From positions 1-64,000 of the forward strand of contig JAEZFW010000068.1 in assembly GCA_023417315.1 (NCBI GenBank): 64,000 nucleotides of DNA, in the 5' to 3' direction. Under the pieces are notes generated by a model. That model had not been told where the DNA came from, did no database searches, and saw nothing but the letters and a program-made list of their open reading frames with translations. Both the position numbers and the translations under genes were made by a program. Positions 25,880 to 35,300 of the stretch are shown one piece after another (position 1 is the stretch's first letter; every line of letters begins with the position of its first letter). This DNA comes from Pseudomonadota bacterium (lineage in GTDB: Bacteria > Pseudomonadota > Gammaproteobacteria > Steroidobacterales > Steroidobacteraceae).

Positions 25880-27835
25880 ATGATCACTGAGCTGGGCCAT
25901 TTCGCGCTGATCCTCGCGTTCTGCTTGACGCTCCCGCAGGCTTTCTTCGGTCTCGTGGGAGCCGCGTACCGCAAGCCTCATTGGATGCGCGTCACAACGG
26001 GTGCTGTCACTGGGCACTTCGTGTTCGCAGGCGTCGCCTTCGCGTGTCTGGCGTACGCGTTCTATATCAACGATTTTTCCGTCCTGTACGTCGCGCAGAA
26101 TTCCAACTCTGCGCTGCCGACTTTCTATCGATTCTCGGCTGTTTGGGGCGCACACGAAGGATCGCTGGTGTTATGGCTCTTCGTGCAGGCGGCTTGGACG
26201 CTATCGGTCGCCGCCTTCAGCCGTAACATGCCGCAAGTGATGACGAGCCGCGTGCTCGGAGTGCTCGGTGTGATCAGCGCAGGCTTCGCGCTATTCATCC
26301 TGACCACCTCGAATCCGTTTGAGCGATTGTGGCCTGCTGCACCAGACGGTCGAGATTTGAATCCGCTGCTGCAAGATCCGGCGCTCGCGATTCACCCCCC
26401 GATGCTCTACACGGGCTATGTCGGCATGTCGATTCCGTTTGCCTTCGCTGTTGCCGCCATGCTGGAAGGAAAGCTCGATTCGATATGGGCGAGGTGGGTG
26501 CGCCCTTGGGCGAATATCGCGTGGATGTTTCTCACGATCGGTATCGCGCTTGGGAGCTGGTGGGCGTATTACGAGCTCGGCTGGGGCGGATGGTGGTTCT
26601 GGGACGCCGTCGAGAATGCGTCGTTCATGCCATGGTTGATCGCAACCGCGCTCATTCACTCGCTCGCGGTTACCGAGAAGCGCGGGCTGTTCAAGAGCTG
26701 GACGCTGCTGTTATCGATCACGGGTTTTTCGCTGTCGCTACTCGGTACCTTCCTCGTTCGCTCCGGCATCATCGAGTCCGTGCACGCCTTCGCGAGCGAT
26801 CCGAGCCGTGGGTTGTTCATCCTCGTGTTCCTCGGGCTGTGCGTCGGCATCGCGCTCGGTTTGTACGCGTGGCGCGCTCCGCTGTTCCGATCGCAGGCGG
26901 GCTTTGCTCCGATCTCGCGCGAGAGCTTTCTACTCTTCAATAATGTGCTCCTCGTCGCGGCGACAGGACTCATCTTGGTCGGCACGCTCTATCCGATGTT
27001 TCTCGATGCGCTCGGGCTCGCGAAAATTTCGGTGGGACCGCCGTATTTCACCGTCGCATTTCTGATTCCGATGCTACCGCTCGCGTTTCTGCTCGCACCT
27101 GGGATGCACGCATCTTGGAAGCGCGCGTCCTTCGGACGCACCAAGACCTTGCTCAGCGTTCTCTTCATCGTTGCACTGCTGCTCGGGGCAACGATACCGA
27201 TTGCGGTGTATGGGTGGCGCTCGGTCCTGAGCACCATCGGTGTCGCGGTCGCATTGTGGATCGCGTTCTCAGCGCTAGTCGAGCCGATCGAGCGGCTACG
27301 TAAGGGCCACAGTCTGTCTGCGGGTGTGCTCGGGATGAGCGTTGCGCATCTCGGACTCGCCTTCTTCATTCTCGGCGCAACAATCGTCGAATCGTACAAG
27401 AAAGAAGCTGATCTGAGTCTCGCGCCAGGGCAAAGTGCCGAGCACGCAGGTTTCCTGTTCACGATGAACTCGTTGCGTGAAGTGCAAGGGCCGAACTACC
27501 GAGCGATCGAGAGCGAGATCGTCATCACGCGCGATGGCGATCAAGTTGCGGTCCTGCATCCGCAGAAGCGCATCTATCGAGTGCAACAGAATCCGATGAC
27601 GGAAGCCGGCATCGATGGCCGGTGGAATCGCGATCTGTTCGTTGCCATGGGCGAGTCGCTAGGGAACGGTGCGTGGAGCCTGCGCCTGCAATATAAGCCC
27701 ATGGTGAGATTCATCTGGCTGGGCGCGTTCATCGCAGCACTCGGAGGACTGATCGCCGCGTGCGATCGCCGCTATCGGCAGCGCGCGGCGGCGGAGGCGA
27801 CGAGCCCCGCTGCAATAGACGCGAAAACGGCTTGA
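25880..27835 (+). CDS. ccmF: Cytochrome c heme lyase subunit CcmF
   Basis: A 651-residue polytopic protein (about 15 helices). The heme-handling motif reads WWFWDAVENASFMPW (about 237), with conserved His residues in flanking loops (for example near WGAHEGSLVLW) and a periplasmic C-terminal beta domain. It forms the heme lyase with CcmH and CcmI that attaches heme to apocytochromes, such as the diheme protein at 18 kb. Confidence 0.97.
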   Translation: MITELGHFALILAFCLTLPQAFFGLVGAAYRKPHWMRVTTGAVTGHFVFAGVAFACLAYAFYINDFSVLYVAQNSNSALPTFYRFSAVWGAHEGSLVLWLFVQAAWTLSVAAFSRNMPQVMTSRVLGVLGVISAGFALFILTTSNPFERLWPAAPDGRDLNPLLQDPALAIHPPMLYTGYVGMSIPFAFAVAAMLEGKLDSIWARWVRPWANIAWMFLTIGIALGSWWAYYELGWGGWWFWDAVENASFMPWLIATALIHSLAVTEKRGLFKSWTLLLSITGFSLSLLGTFLVRSGIIESVHAFASDPSRGLFILVFLGLCVGIALGLYAWRAPLFRSQAGFAPISRESFLLFNNVLLVAATGLILVGTLYPMFLDALGLAKISVGPPYFTVAFLIPMLPLAFLLAPGMHASWKRASFGRTKTLLSVLFIVALLLGATIPIAVYGWRSVLSTIGVAVALWIAFSALVEPIERLRKGHSLSAGVLGMSVAHLGLAFFILGATIVESYKKEADLSLAPGQSAEHAGFLFTMNSLREVQGPNYRAIESEIVITRDGDQVAVLHPQKRIYRVQQNPMTEAGIDGRWNRDLFVAMGESLGNGAWSLRLQYKPMVRFIWLGAFIAALGGLIAACDRRYRQRAAAEATSPAAIDAKTA

Positions 27836-27845
27836 GGAAGCTCCC

Positions 27846-28433
27846 ATGTGGCGCTACCTCGTTCCAGTCGGCGTCTTCGCGGTTCTCATTGCGTTCTTTT
27901 TCGCCGGCCTCGGGCGCGATAAGGAAACGCTGCCTTCGCCGCTCATCGGCAAACCCGCACCCGAATTCTCTCTGCCGCGGCTAGACGATCCCACCGAGCT
28001 TGTGTCGAGCAAGGACTTCGCCGGCCGCAAGTACGTGGTCAATGTGTGGGGACCGTGGTGTTCAGGATGTCAGGTCGAGCATCCAGCGCTTCTCGAGATC
28101 GCGCAGCGCAAGGCCGTACCGATCGTCGGACTCACCGTGCCCCAAGGAGCGCTCGTGGACCAGCAAGGCAACGCTCTGCCGTTGGAAGATGTCTTGGGCG
28201 AGATGCAGCTCGGGCTGAGATGGCTCGAAGACTTGGGTAATCCGTACGACGTGAGCGTATTCGATCAGCTCTGGAAAACGGCGATCGACTTGGGTGTGTA
28301 TGGCGCCCCGGAAACCTTCCTGATCGACGAGCAGGGCATCGTCATTCACAAGCACACGGGGCCAATCGACATAGCCGCCTGGGAACGGGACTTCATGCCG
28401 AAGATCTCGCAGGCCGGGAGCACGGGCGGATGA
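27846..28433 (+). CDS. ccmG: Thiol:disulfide interchange protein CcmG/DsbE
   Basis: A 195-residue membrane-anchored thioredoxin. An anchor helix (about 3-22) is followed by the thioredoxin fold with VWGPWCSGCQVEHP; the CxxC is CSGC. It reduces the heme-binding cysteines of apocytochromes. The stop overlaps the ccmH start. Confidence 0.96.
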   Translation: MWRYLVPVGVFAVLIAFFFAGLGRDKETLPSPLIGKPAPEFSLPRLDDPTELVSSKDFAGRKYVVNVWGPWCSGCQVEHPALLEIAQRKAVPIVGLTVPQGALVDQQGNALPLEDVLGEMQLGLRWLEDLGNPYDVSVFDQLWKTAIDLGVYGAPETFLIDEQGIVIHKHTGPIDIAAWERDFMPKISQAGSTGG

Positions 28434-28861
28434 AGATTTTCGCTTGCACGTTGCTGCTCTTGCTGTCGCTGCAGCCCGCGTTCGCAATCGACACAGCACC
28501 CGCATTCGAAGACCCAGCGATGCAGGCGCGCTACGAACGGCTCGGGCGCGAGCTCAGATGCCTGCAGTGCCGAAGCGAAACGATCGCCGATTCCAACGCC
28601 GCGCTCGCGGTCGATCTGCGGCGTCAGCTGCGCGAGTTGATTGCCGCAGGGAAGAGCGATGCAGAAATCATGCAGTACATGACGGACCGTTACAGCGACT
28701 ATGTCTTGTACAAGCCTCCGTTGGCTGCGCGCACTCTGCTGCTGTGGGCCGCACCGGCACTCTTAGTCTTGGGCGGAATCGCCGCAGCTGTCGTCGTGAT
28801 CCTGCGCAAATCGCGCTTGCCTGAAGATGATCCCATCGATCCCGGCCTAGGTGCTTCGTGA
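28430..28861 (+). CDS. ccmH: Cytochrome c maturation protein CcmH
   Basis: A 143-residue protein with a signal peptide, the redox motif LRCLQCRSETIADSNA (LRCxxC) and a C-terminal membrane helix (about 100-122). It is the short, single-domain form; the TPR part is the separate CcmI. Overlaps both neighbours by 4 bp. Confidence 0.96.
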   Translation: MKIFACTLLLLLSLQPAFAIDTAPAFEDPAMQARYERLGRELRCLQCRSETIADSNAALAVDLRRQLRELIAAGKSDAEIMQYMTDRYSDYVLYKPPLAARTLLLWAAPALLVLGGIAAAVVVILRKSRLPEDDPIDPGLGAS

Positions 28862-29910
28862 CTGCGTTCGTCATCGGGTGCGCCGCCATGATTGCGGCGG
28901 CGCTATTGTGGGTCCTCATTCCACTCTGGCGCACGAAGTCGGCCGAGGGCGCTGATGTGATCGAGCGGCGGGCCTCGAGCGCGCTCCTCGCCGTCACGCT
29001 GCCGGCGCTGGCAATTGGCCTCTACGCGACACTCAGCAATTGGAGCTGGGATGAGGCCGAGCGCGCGCGCCAAGAAGCAGGTGCGATGAACGATGCTCTC
29101 GCGCAACTCGAGGCACGGCTCGCGCAGAATCCAGGCGATGTCGATGGCTGGCTGTTGCTTGGACGCTCCAACACCGCCATGGGGCGCTTCGAAGATTCGA
29201 TTCGCGCATACGAACGCGCGTTCGAGCTGACGAAAGGCGAGAACCTCGAAGCAGTCACGGGGCTTGCGGAAGCCTTGTTCCTAAAAGATCAGACCTCCCT
29301 CGCAGGCAGAGCGGGGCAGCTCTTCGAAGCTGCGCTCAAGCGCGCGCCTAATCATCCGAAGGCACTCTGGTACGGAGCCGTCGCAGCGCTGCAGGCTGGC
29401 GACTTGCGCACCGGACGCGATCGCTTGCAGCTGTTGCTCGCGCAGAATCCGCCCACTGAGCTGCAGTCGATCTTGCAGCGGCAGATCGACGATCTGAATG
29501 AGCAGCTCGGTGAATCGTCAGCACCTGCGCAATCCGCGTCGAACGCGGCGGAAGGAGGAGCAGGGGCTCGCACGCTCGAGGTCAGCGTGACGATCGCCCC
29601 TGAGATTCAAGAGCAGCTCGAGTCCTCGGTGCCGCTCTTCGTGATTGCGCGCGATCCCGCAGGGGGGCCGCCGTTGGCCGTTCAACGTCACAGCTCCGCT
29701 GCTGCACCGCTGACAGTTCGATTGACGGAGAACGACGCGATGATGCCAACGCGCACGATCGGGGCAGTGCCGCGAGTCGAAGTCATTGCGCGGCTGTCGC
29801 GATCAGGCAGCCCGCAAGCTCAGAGTGGTGATTTCTTTGGTGCCGCCGAGTTCGAGTTTGGCAAAAGCAGCGGCACATTGAATATCATCATCGACCAAGT
29901 CGTTCCATGA
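28858..29910 (+). CDS. ccmI: Cytochrome c maturation TPR protein CcmI
   Basis: A 350-residue protein: two N-terminal membrane helices (about 1-20 and 40-60), tetratricopeptide repeats at about 75-210 (GWLLLGRSNTAMGRFEDSIRAY), and a C-terminal beta domain that binds apocytochrome tails. It ends the ccm operon. It is split from ccmH, unlike the fused E. coli form. Confidence 0.93.
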   Translation: MTAFVIGCAAMIAAALLWVLIPLWRTKSAEGADVIERRASSALLAVTLPALAIGLYATLSNWSWDEAERARQEAGAMNDALAQLEARLAQNPGDVDGWLLLGRSNTAMGRFEDSIRAYERAFELTKGENLEAVTGLAEALFLKDQTSLAGRAGQLFEAALKRAPNHPKALWYGAVAALQAGDLRTGRDRLQLLLAQNPPTELQSILQRQIDDLNEQLGESSAPAQSASNAAEGGAGARTLEVSVTIAPEIQEQLESSVPLFVIARDPAGGPPLAVQRHSSAAAPLTVRLTENDAMMPTRTIGAVPRVEVIARLSRSGSPQAQSGDFFGAAEFEFGKSSGTLNIIIDQVVP

Positions 29911-30018
29911 AGCTCCTTGGATGGATTCAAACTCGATGAAAGTGCCGCCTTCGCTCCGTTTCCCGGCCCCCGAGCTCTTCGCGCAGCCTGCGCGGTTGAC
30001 GCAGCGCGTGCACGCCTA

Positions 30019-30903
30019 ATGTCATCGCCGACACAGGTCAGGTTTACCGGGCTGCCCTCGATGGTGCCAGCCTATGCCAAAGTCGTTCTTGGCAAGAAGC
30101 CGTACATCGCCGCGGCAGGCACGGCGATTCAGCCGGTCGAGCTCGTCGTGGAAAAGCTGCGCGTATCCGCTGCGCACCTTAAGCGATACGCGGACGTTTG
30201 CGGGGCACCGCTCGACCGCGGGTTGCCGCCTGCCTATCTGCACGTCCTCGCGATGCCGCTGCACATGCAGCTCTTTGTCGTGAAGAACTTCCCTGTGAAG
30301 GTGTTGGGTCTCATTCACCTGCGCAACACGATCCGCGTGTTGGGCACGGTCGACCCGGCGCAATCGCTGCGGCTCTCCGTCTTCTTCGACACCATGCGCC
30401 TCACCGATTTCGGACAAGAGTACGATTTCACGACGCGTTATGAGCAGCAAGGCCGCCTCGTGTGGGAGGAGGTGAGCACGATGTTCGCTCGCGGTAATAC
30501 GCCGCCGAAAGAGGGATCGAAGCGTCCCTCGATCGAGCGCTCCACACATCCGGAGTCCGGAGTCGCGCTGGAAACGCTCGACATCCAGGAGAACACGGGC
30601 TGGCGTTACGCGCGAGTGTCGGGAGACTTCAATCCTATTCATCTCACCGCGAAGACGGCGAGCATGTTCGGCTTCAAGCAAGCCGTTGCACACGGGATGT
30701 GGTCGCTTGGCCGTTGTTTGGGTTCTGCCGCATCTCATTTGCCGAACGGCAACATGCAGATCGACACGCAGTTCAAGTTGCCAGTGTATCTGCCATCGCA
30801 AGCGCTCGCCCGTACGTGGACGGTCGCGAATGGCGTGGACATCTCTATGTCGACGCCGCGCGGCGACCGGCTGCATTTGGCCATGCAAGTGAGAACGCTC
30901 TAG
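30019..30903 (+). CDS. MaoC-like (R)-hydratase/dehydratase domain protein
   Basis: A 294-residue protein. The C-terminal half has a hot-dog fold with the hydratase motif VSGDFNPIHL (Asp and His catalytic pair) followed by AVAHGMWSLGRC. The N-terminal half looks like a degenerate second hot-dog domain. Homologues act on acyl-CoA-type substrates in lipid metabolism. I chose the ATG at 30019 because the upstream frame, open to 29917, does not look like family sequence. The stop TAG shares a base with the GTG start of the next gene. Confidence 0.8.
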   Translation: MSSPTQVRFTGLPSMVPAYAKVVLGKKPYIAAAGTAIQPVELVVEKLRVSAAHLKRYADVCGAPLDRGLPPAYLHVLAMPLHMQLFVVKNFPVKVLGLIHLRNTIRVLGTVDPAQSLRLSVFFDTMRLTDFGQEYDFTTRYEQQGRLVWEEVSTMFARGNTPPKEGSKRPSIERSTHPESGVALETLDIQENTGWRYARVSGDFNPIHLTAKTASMFGFKQAVAHGMWSLGRCLGSAASHLPNGNMQIDTQFKLPVYLPSQALARTWTVANGVDISMSTPRGDRLHLAMQVRTL

Positions 30904-31451
30904 TGGACTTGCTCGAAGGTATTCAGTCGCGTGTCTCGGCCGTCAAGCTGGGTGCGCCGGGTCCAAGTCGAGATCATCTCGATCAGATATTGCGTGCGGG
31001 AATGCGCGCGCCCGATCACGGACGGCTCAAACCATGGCGATTCGTCGTGCTCGAGGGCGAGCAACGCGCGAAGCTCGCCGATGCCATGGCCGACATGCTG
31101 CGCCGAAAGGCGCCGCAGGCCACGCAAGCGCAGCTCGATGCCGAACGGGCCAAGCCGATGCGAGCGCCCACGATCGTGGTGGTCGCAGCACGCATCGCCA
31201 AGGGCAAGATCCCCGAGATCGAACAGATCGCCTCAGTTGCCGCAGGTGTTCAGAACATGTTCTTGGTCGCACACGCGCTCGGTTATGGAGCGATGTGGAA
31301 GACGGGCGCTGCCGCGTACGATGCCGAGGTGAAGACCACTCTAGGCCTGCTACCTCAAGATCACATCGTGGCGCTCTTGTATCTCGGCTCCGTGGTCACA
31401 CCAGGGACCTTGGTGCCGCTCAACCTCGAAGACGCGATCATCTCGCGATAA
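30903..31451 (+). CDS. Nitroreductase-family FMN oxidoreductase
   Basis: A 182-residue nitroreductase-fold protein from a GTG that overlaps the previous stop (TAGTG). The family FMN-binding pattern is present: LRAGMRAPDHGRLKPWRFVVLEG (R-S/A-P-H type) near residue 32, PTIVVVAA in the middle, QNMFLVAHALGYGAMWKTG and VALLYLG near the end. It resembles the single-domain YdjA type. Likely reduces small electrophiles; substrate unknown. It ends at palindromes and converges with the CtaG-like gene. Confidence 0.85.
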   Translation: MDLLEGIQSRVSAVKLGAPGPSRDHLDQILRAGMRAPDHGRLKPWRFVVLEGEQRAKLADAMADMLRRKAPQATQAQLDAERAKPMRAPTIVVVAARIAKGKIPEIEQIASVAAGVQNMFLVAHALGYGAMWKTGAAAYDAEVKTTLGLLPQDHIVALLYLGSVVTPGTLVPLNLEDAIISR

Positions 31452-31453
31452 TG

Positions 31454-31541
31454 TAAGTCGGATTTTATTCCGGCGAGCCTCGCTTCGGAACAAGAATCTC
31501 AGATCTGCAACGTGTCGCTGTCGGAATGAATTCCGACCTAC
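31454..31541. repeat. Paired GTCGGAAT palindromes, convergent junction 2
   Basis: GTCGGAATGAATTCCGAC (31520-31537) is a perfect palindrome with a 2-base centre and continues CTAC. An imperfect relative (GTCGGATTTTATTCCGGC) lies at about 31457-31474. As at 11060, the pair sits between two convergent genes and supplies a TAG stop, here for the leftward CtaG-like gene. Confidence 0.75.
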
Positions 31542-32326
31542 AGTGGCGCGCTTCCCGCTGGCTCGCTTTCGCGCACGACGCTGTATGCAGTCATCAAAGC
31601 CACGAGAAGGAATACGAAGCTTGCCGGAATCCACATGATCAATCCGCCGAGTTGTTGATCCTCGAGCGCGGTGAGATTCCAGGCGGACGTCGTGAGAAGG
31701 TGCGGCACATAAAGCACACGGGATGCGAAGGCGATTAGTGCGCCAAGCAGCCCCATGTGCGTCAGGGTGACGAAGCCAGCGATGACGCGCGCGAACGCAT
31801 GTTCTCGTGCCGGAGCCAACAACGCGCGCCACAGTAGGAGCGCTGCCCCCGTTAGTGTGATATGCATGGCCCAATACGCAAGGTCGCTCGTGAACGTGCT
31901 CGCGTAGAGCGGAGGCCAGTGCCACGCCCACAGCGCAGCGGCGAACAGACCCGCAGCGCTGAACGGCGTCAAGCGTCGAGCTGGTTCGCTGACTGAGTCG
32001 GTGCTCGCAAGCGCTAGCAGCGGCGCCGCGATCGCGATCAACCACATGTGTTGACTGACGCGTGCGGCGAAAAGAGAAACACTCAGCGCGCAGAGCGGCG
32101 AGACCAGTGCAAGTGCCGTCGCGAGCCAACCTAAGTAGAACGCAGTGCGCCGAGTACCGCTCAAGTGAAACCGAGATGCGCTCCACATATGAAGCCGCAG
32201 ACCATGCCAGACAAAGAGGAGGGTCAAGACCAAGATCAACGCCGGATCCAGATTCCAACGCGACCAGATCTCGTGCGGAGCAGGTGGAGTGCCGCAGTAG
32301 GGAACGTAGGCTAGTAAATCCTGCAT
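31538..32326 (-). CDS. CtaG/caa3-type cytochrome c oxidase assembly protein
   Basis: A 262-residue protein with about seven helices and the conserved His residues of this family (HMWLIAIAAPLLAL, WAWHWPPLYAST, HMGLLGAL, SAWNLTALEDQQLGGLIMWIP). Such proteins help insert copper in heme-copper oxidases. It is probably the assembly factor for the B-type oxidase encoded 10 kb away. It lies downstream of tamB on the same strand. Confidence 0.9.
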   Translation of the reverse strand: MQDLLAYVPYCGTPPAPHEIWSRWNLDPALILVLTLLFVWHGLRLHMWSASRFHLSGTRRTAFYLGWLATALALVSPLCALSVSLFAARVSQHMWLIAIAAPLLALASTDSVSEPARRLTPFSAAGLFAAALWAWHWPPLYASTFTSDLAYWAMHITLTGAALLLWRALLAPAREHAFARVIAGFVTLTHMGLLGALIAFASRVLYVPHLLTTSAWNLTALEDQQLGGLIMWIPASFVFLLVALMTAYSVVRESEPAGSAPL

Positions 32327-32396
32327 GATGTGCGGGCGATCTCGATCGACACTCTATAACTTGCCGCGCCGTTCTACGTTCCTTCCTGCAGGGCGC

Positions 32397-35300
32397 TCAG
32401 CGTTCGATGCGATATTGCAGACCTGCGCGCGACTCTTCCGTGCCGCTTTCGGCTTGCACGGCGAGCGCTTCGGTGAGCTTGTACCGCAATGTGATGACTT
32501 CGCCGGGTTCGAACAATCCGACTCCGTAACTCAGGTACAGGCGCGGGGACAGGTACTGACCGATTGTGAAGGCAGAACCCCCGATCATCTCGTTGTCCTT
32601 GATTCCGAACTCATCGATTCCGAGCCGCTTGCCTAGATTCTTGGCAACAAGACCGCCCGCTGCGGTTCCCAGTGAGCGCGCCGCGGTTTGCAGTGCATCG
32701 CCTTCACCTTCGTCGCCTTGCCCGATTTCATGGATAGGTTTGCCGGCTACCAAGTAAGAGAGCGCATCTGCTTGGCCCATTTCGGGATCGGAGAACACGC
32801 TGAGCACTGGGCTTTTCGCGTTGCCCGTCACGCGCAATCCGGCGGTCACATCGCCAACCTCCCGAGTGGCGACGATGCGCAGGTTCGGATTATCGAGAGG
32901 CGTGTTCGCAAACAAGAGGCTTCCTTGCTGGATCGTTAAATCTTGGCCGTACGCCTTGTACGTTCCGCCGACACGTATCTCACCTGATCCCGTCGTGGGC
33001 TCGCCCGGGCGTTCGCGCACAGCAAGTTGACCCGTCACGTTCGCAACGAGCCCGAAACCCGCGAGCTCCACGTCCTCGCCCAAGATTACGCGCACGTCAG
33101 CGTAGATCGGCAGGGCCTGCGCTTGTTCCTCTTCTTGATTCTGCGCATCGACGATCACCACGTCCGAGGACACTTTCGCGCCGCCACCGCCGCCCCCAGG
33201 GAGCTCTTGCAGATTCACAACCGCTTCCGGAATCGCGACTTGCCCTTTCACCGTGAGACGTTCGGCGACATGCTCTATGTCGAGCGCAGGTTCGATGAGC
33301 ACGCGTGCCCCAGGCATGTCGGCCGCGAGAAATTGCTTACCTGTGATCGAGAGAGAGGAGGGTCCGTCGAGCTGCGCAGAGCCCTGCATGTCGATCGCGC
33401 CTTCGCCGGAGGCAATGTGTCCCTCGATTCCGAACGTGCGGTCTTCGCGCGGCGTAATCACGAAACGTCCGTCGCGCAGCACTAGGCCGAATTCCGGCAC
33501 ATCGGCCGTCAGATCGGTGAGTTGCAGCGCCCCGCCGATCTCGGGGGCATCCAGCGAACCTCGTACGTTGGCGCGTAGATCCACCGCGCCGTTTACGTTG
33601 GCGAGCTGCGGTACGAAGAGCTCGACGACCGCGATGCTCGGCAAGCTCGCCGCGATCGAACCATCGATCTCAGTGGTCGTCTGAGTCAATCCTGCAACTG
33701 CGATCTCGCCCGTGAGCTGCCCGGTGTCATTGAGGCGCGCACCGATCTGAGCACGGGCGCGATCGCTTTCGAGCGCGGCCGTGATGTTCAAGTCTGCAAT
33801 CGCGAGCAGCACCTGAGTCGGATCATCTTCTGAAATGCGCTGTCCGATCTCGGTACGTGCCGATGCGATCCGTGCGCTGCCGCTCAAAGCACCGTCGGCA
33901 CTGCGCTGTACGTCCCCTTCGCCCTGCAGCGTGCCGGTGAACTCGAGTGTGGAGTCGGCGGATGCGAATGCGTTAGCGAGAGAAAGCGGCACTTGCGCGA
34001 GCGAATAGCGCGCCTCCATTGAGCCGTCTACGCGCATGGACCCATCGAAGCAGAGTCGAATCTCACGGTCAGCGAAGCACGCTTGCGAAACACGAGCTCC
34101 TTCCTCACGGTACTCGATCTCAACGGGCTGCTGCAGCTCGAGGCGCGCGGCATCCCTGATGTCCAGCACGAGCTGATCGAGCGTGCCGTTCCAATTCGTT
34201 TTGACGAGTGACCCTTCGAGCGCAAGCTCAGTGCTGAAGGGGGCTCCATCCAGTGTCAGCTCGAGCGTGTGCGACTCGGCATTGCCGGATGCGTTGGCTC
34301 GCAACGTTGCGATCTCCAAGCCCGCGGCGCTCGCATTGCGCAGTCGCACTTCGATGAAACCGTCGGGCTTCGTCGGGTTCGTCACATCCACGTTCACTTG
34401 CAGCACATCGACGCGCATGTCGTTGAGCTTCAGCTCCGACGCGCGCGCCTGCCCATCGATCGTGAGATCGGGCCACCGCCCCAAAGCCGAGAAGGTGCCC
34501 CGTACCGCACCGGAGGCGTTCGGAATCCAGTCGTCGAGCGCAGGCACATCGATGCGCGCGACAGCATCCGTCCCCGGACCTGGCTTAGCATCGAGGCGAA
34601 TGCGACTTGCACCCGAGCGCAGGTCCGCCTGCCCGAAGACGTTTCGGTTCGATGTGAGCTTGACGTCTGCATGACCCGACAGCGCGCGCCCGCGTAGGCG
34701 ACCGCGCAACTCGCGCAGGAGCACAGTCGCAGTCGGCCCTTCTTCTTCGAGCGCACCTTCCGTTTGAAGATCGAAGTTGAGATCGCCGGGCCATTCGGTC
34801 GCGAAGTGGCCCGGATTAAAGCGTCTAGCGTTCGCCGAGAGCGACCAGGTGATGTTCGGCTGCAAACCGACGCTTCCGCTCGCAGCAAGACGTCCTTTCG
34901 GCTGCACGATATCGAACTGTTCGATCGCGACGGAGGAGGGCGATCCTTGAAGATCGAGCTCGATGTCCGCCATGCGGTCGGGTGGGCCGAGCTTCACGCT
35001 CCCTGTTGCCCGATAGGAGGCGGCGCTACCCTCGTAGTGCAGAGTGCCCTGTGTGCGCAACGCTTGTCCGGCCCACTGCTCGGGTATCGTGATCTCGGTC
35101 CAGTTCGCATCGACCTTCGCTGCGAGGGGGTCAGCTGCGAGTTGCACGTCGGCATGCGCCTCCACGTTGCCGCCACCGAAGATCGTTTGCAGCGCAAGCT
35201 GCAATGCGTCTTCCCCTCGCTCGAAGGCAATGCGCTCCAAACGCAAGGGCACACCGTCGAGCACGATCTCGCCGCTCGCAACACCACGCTCCAGGGTGCC

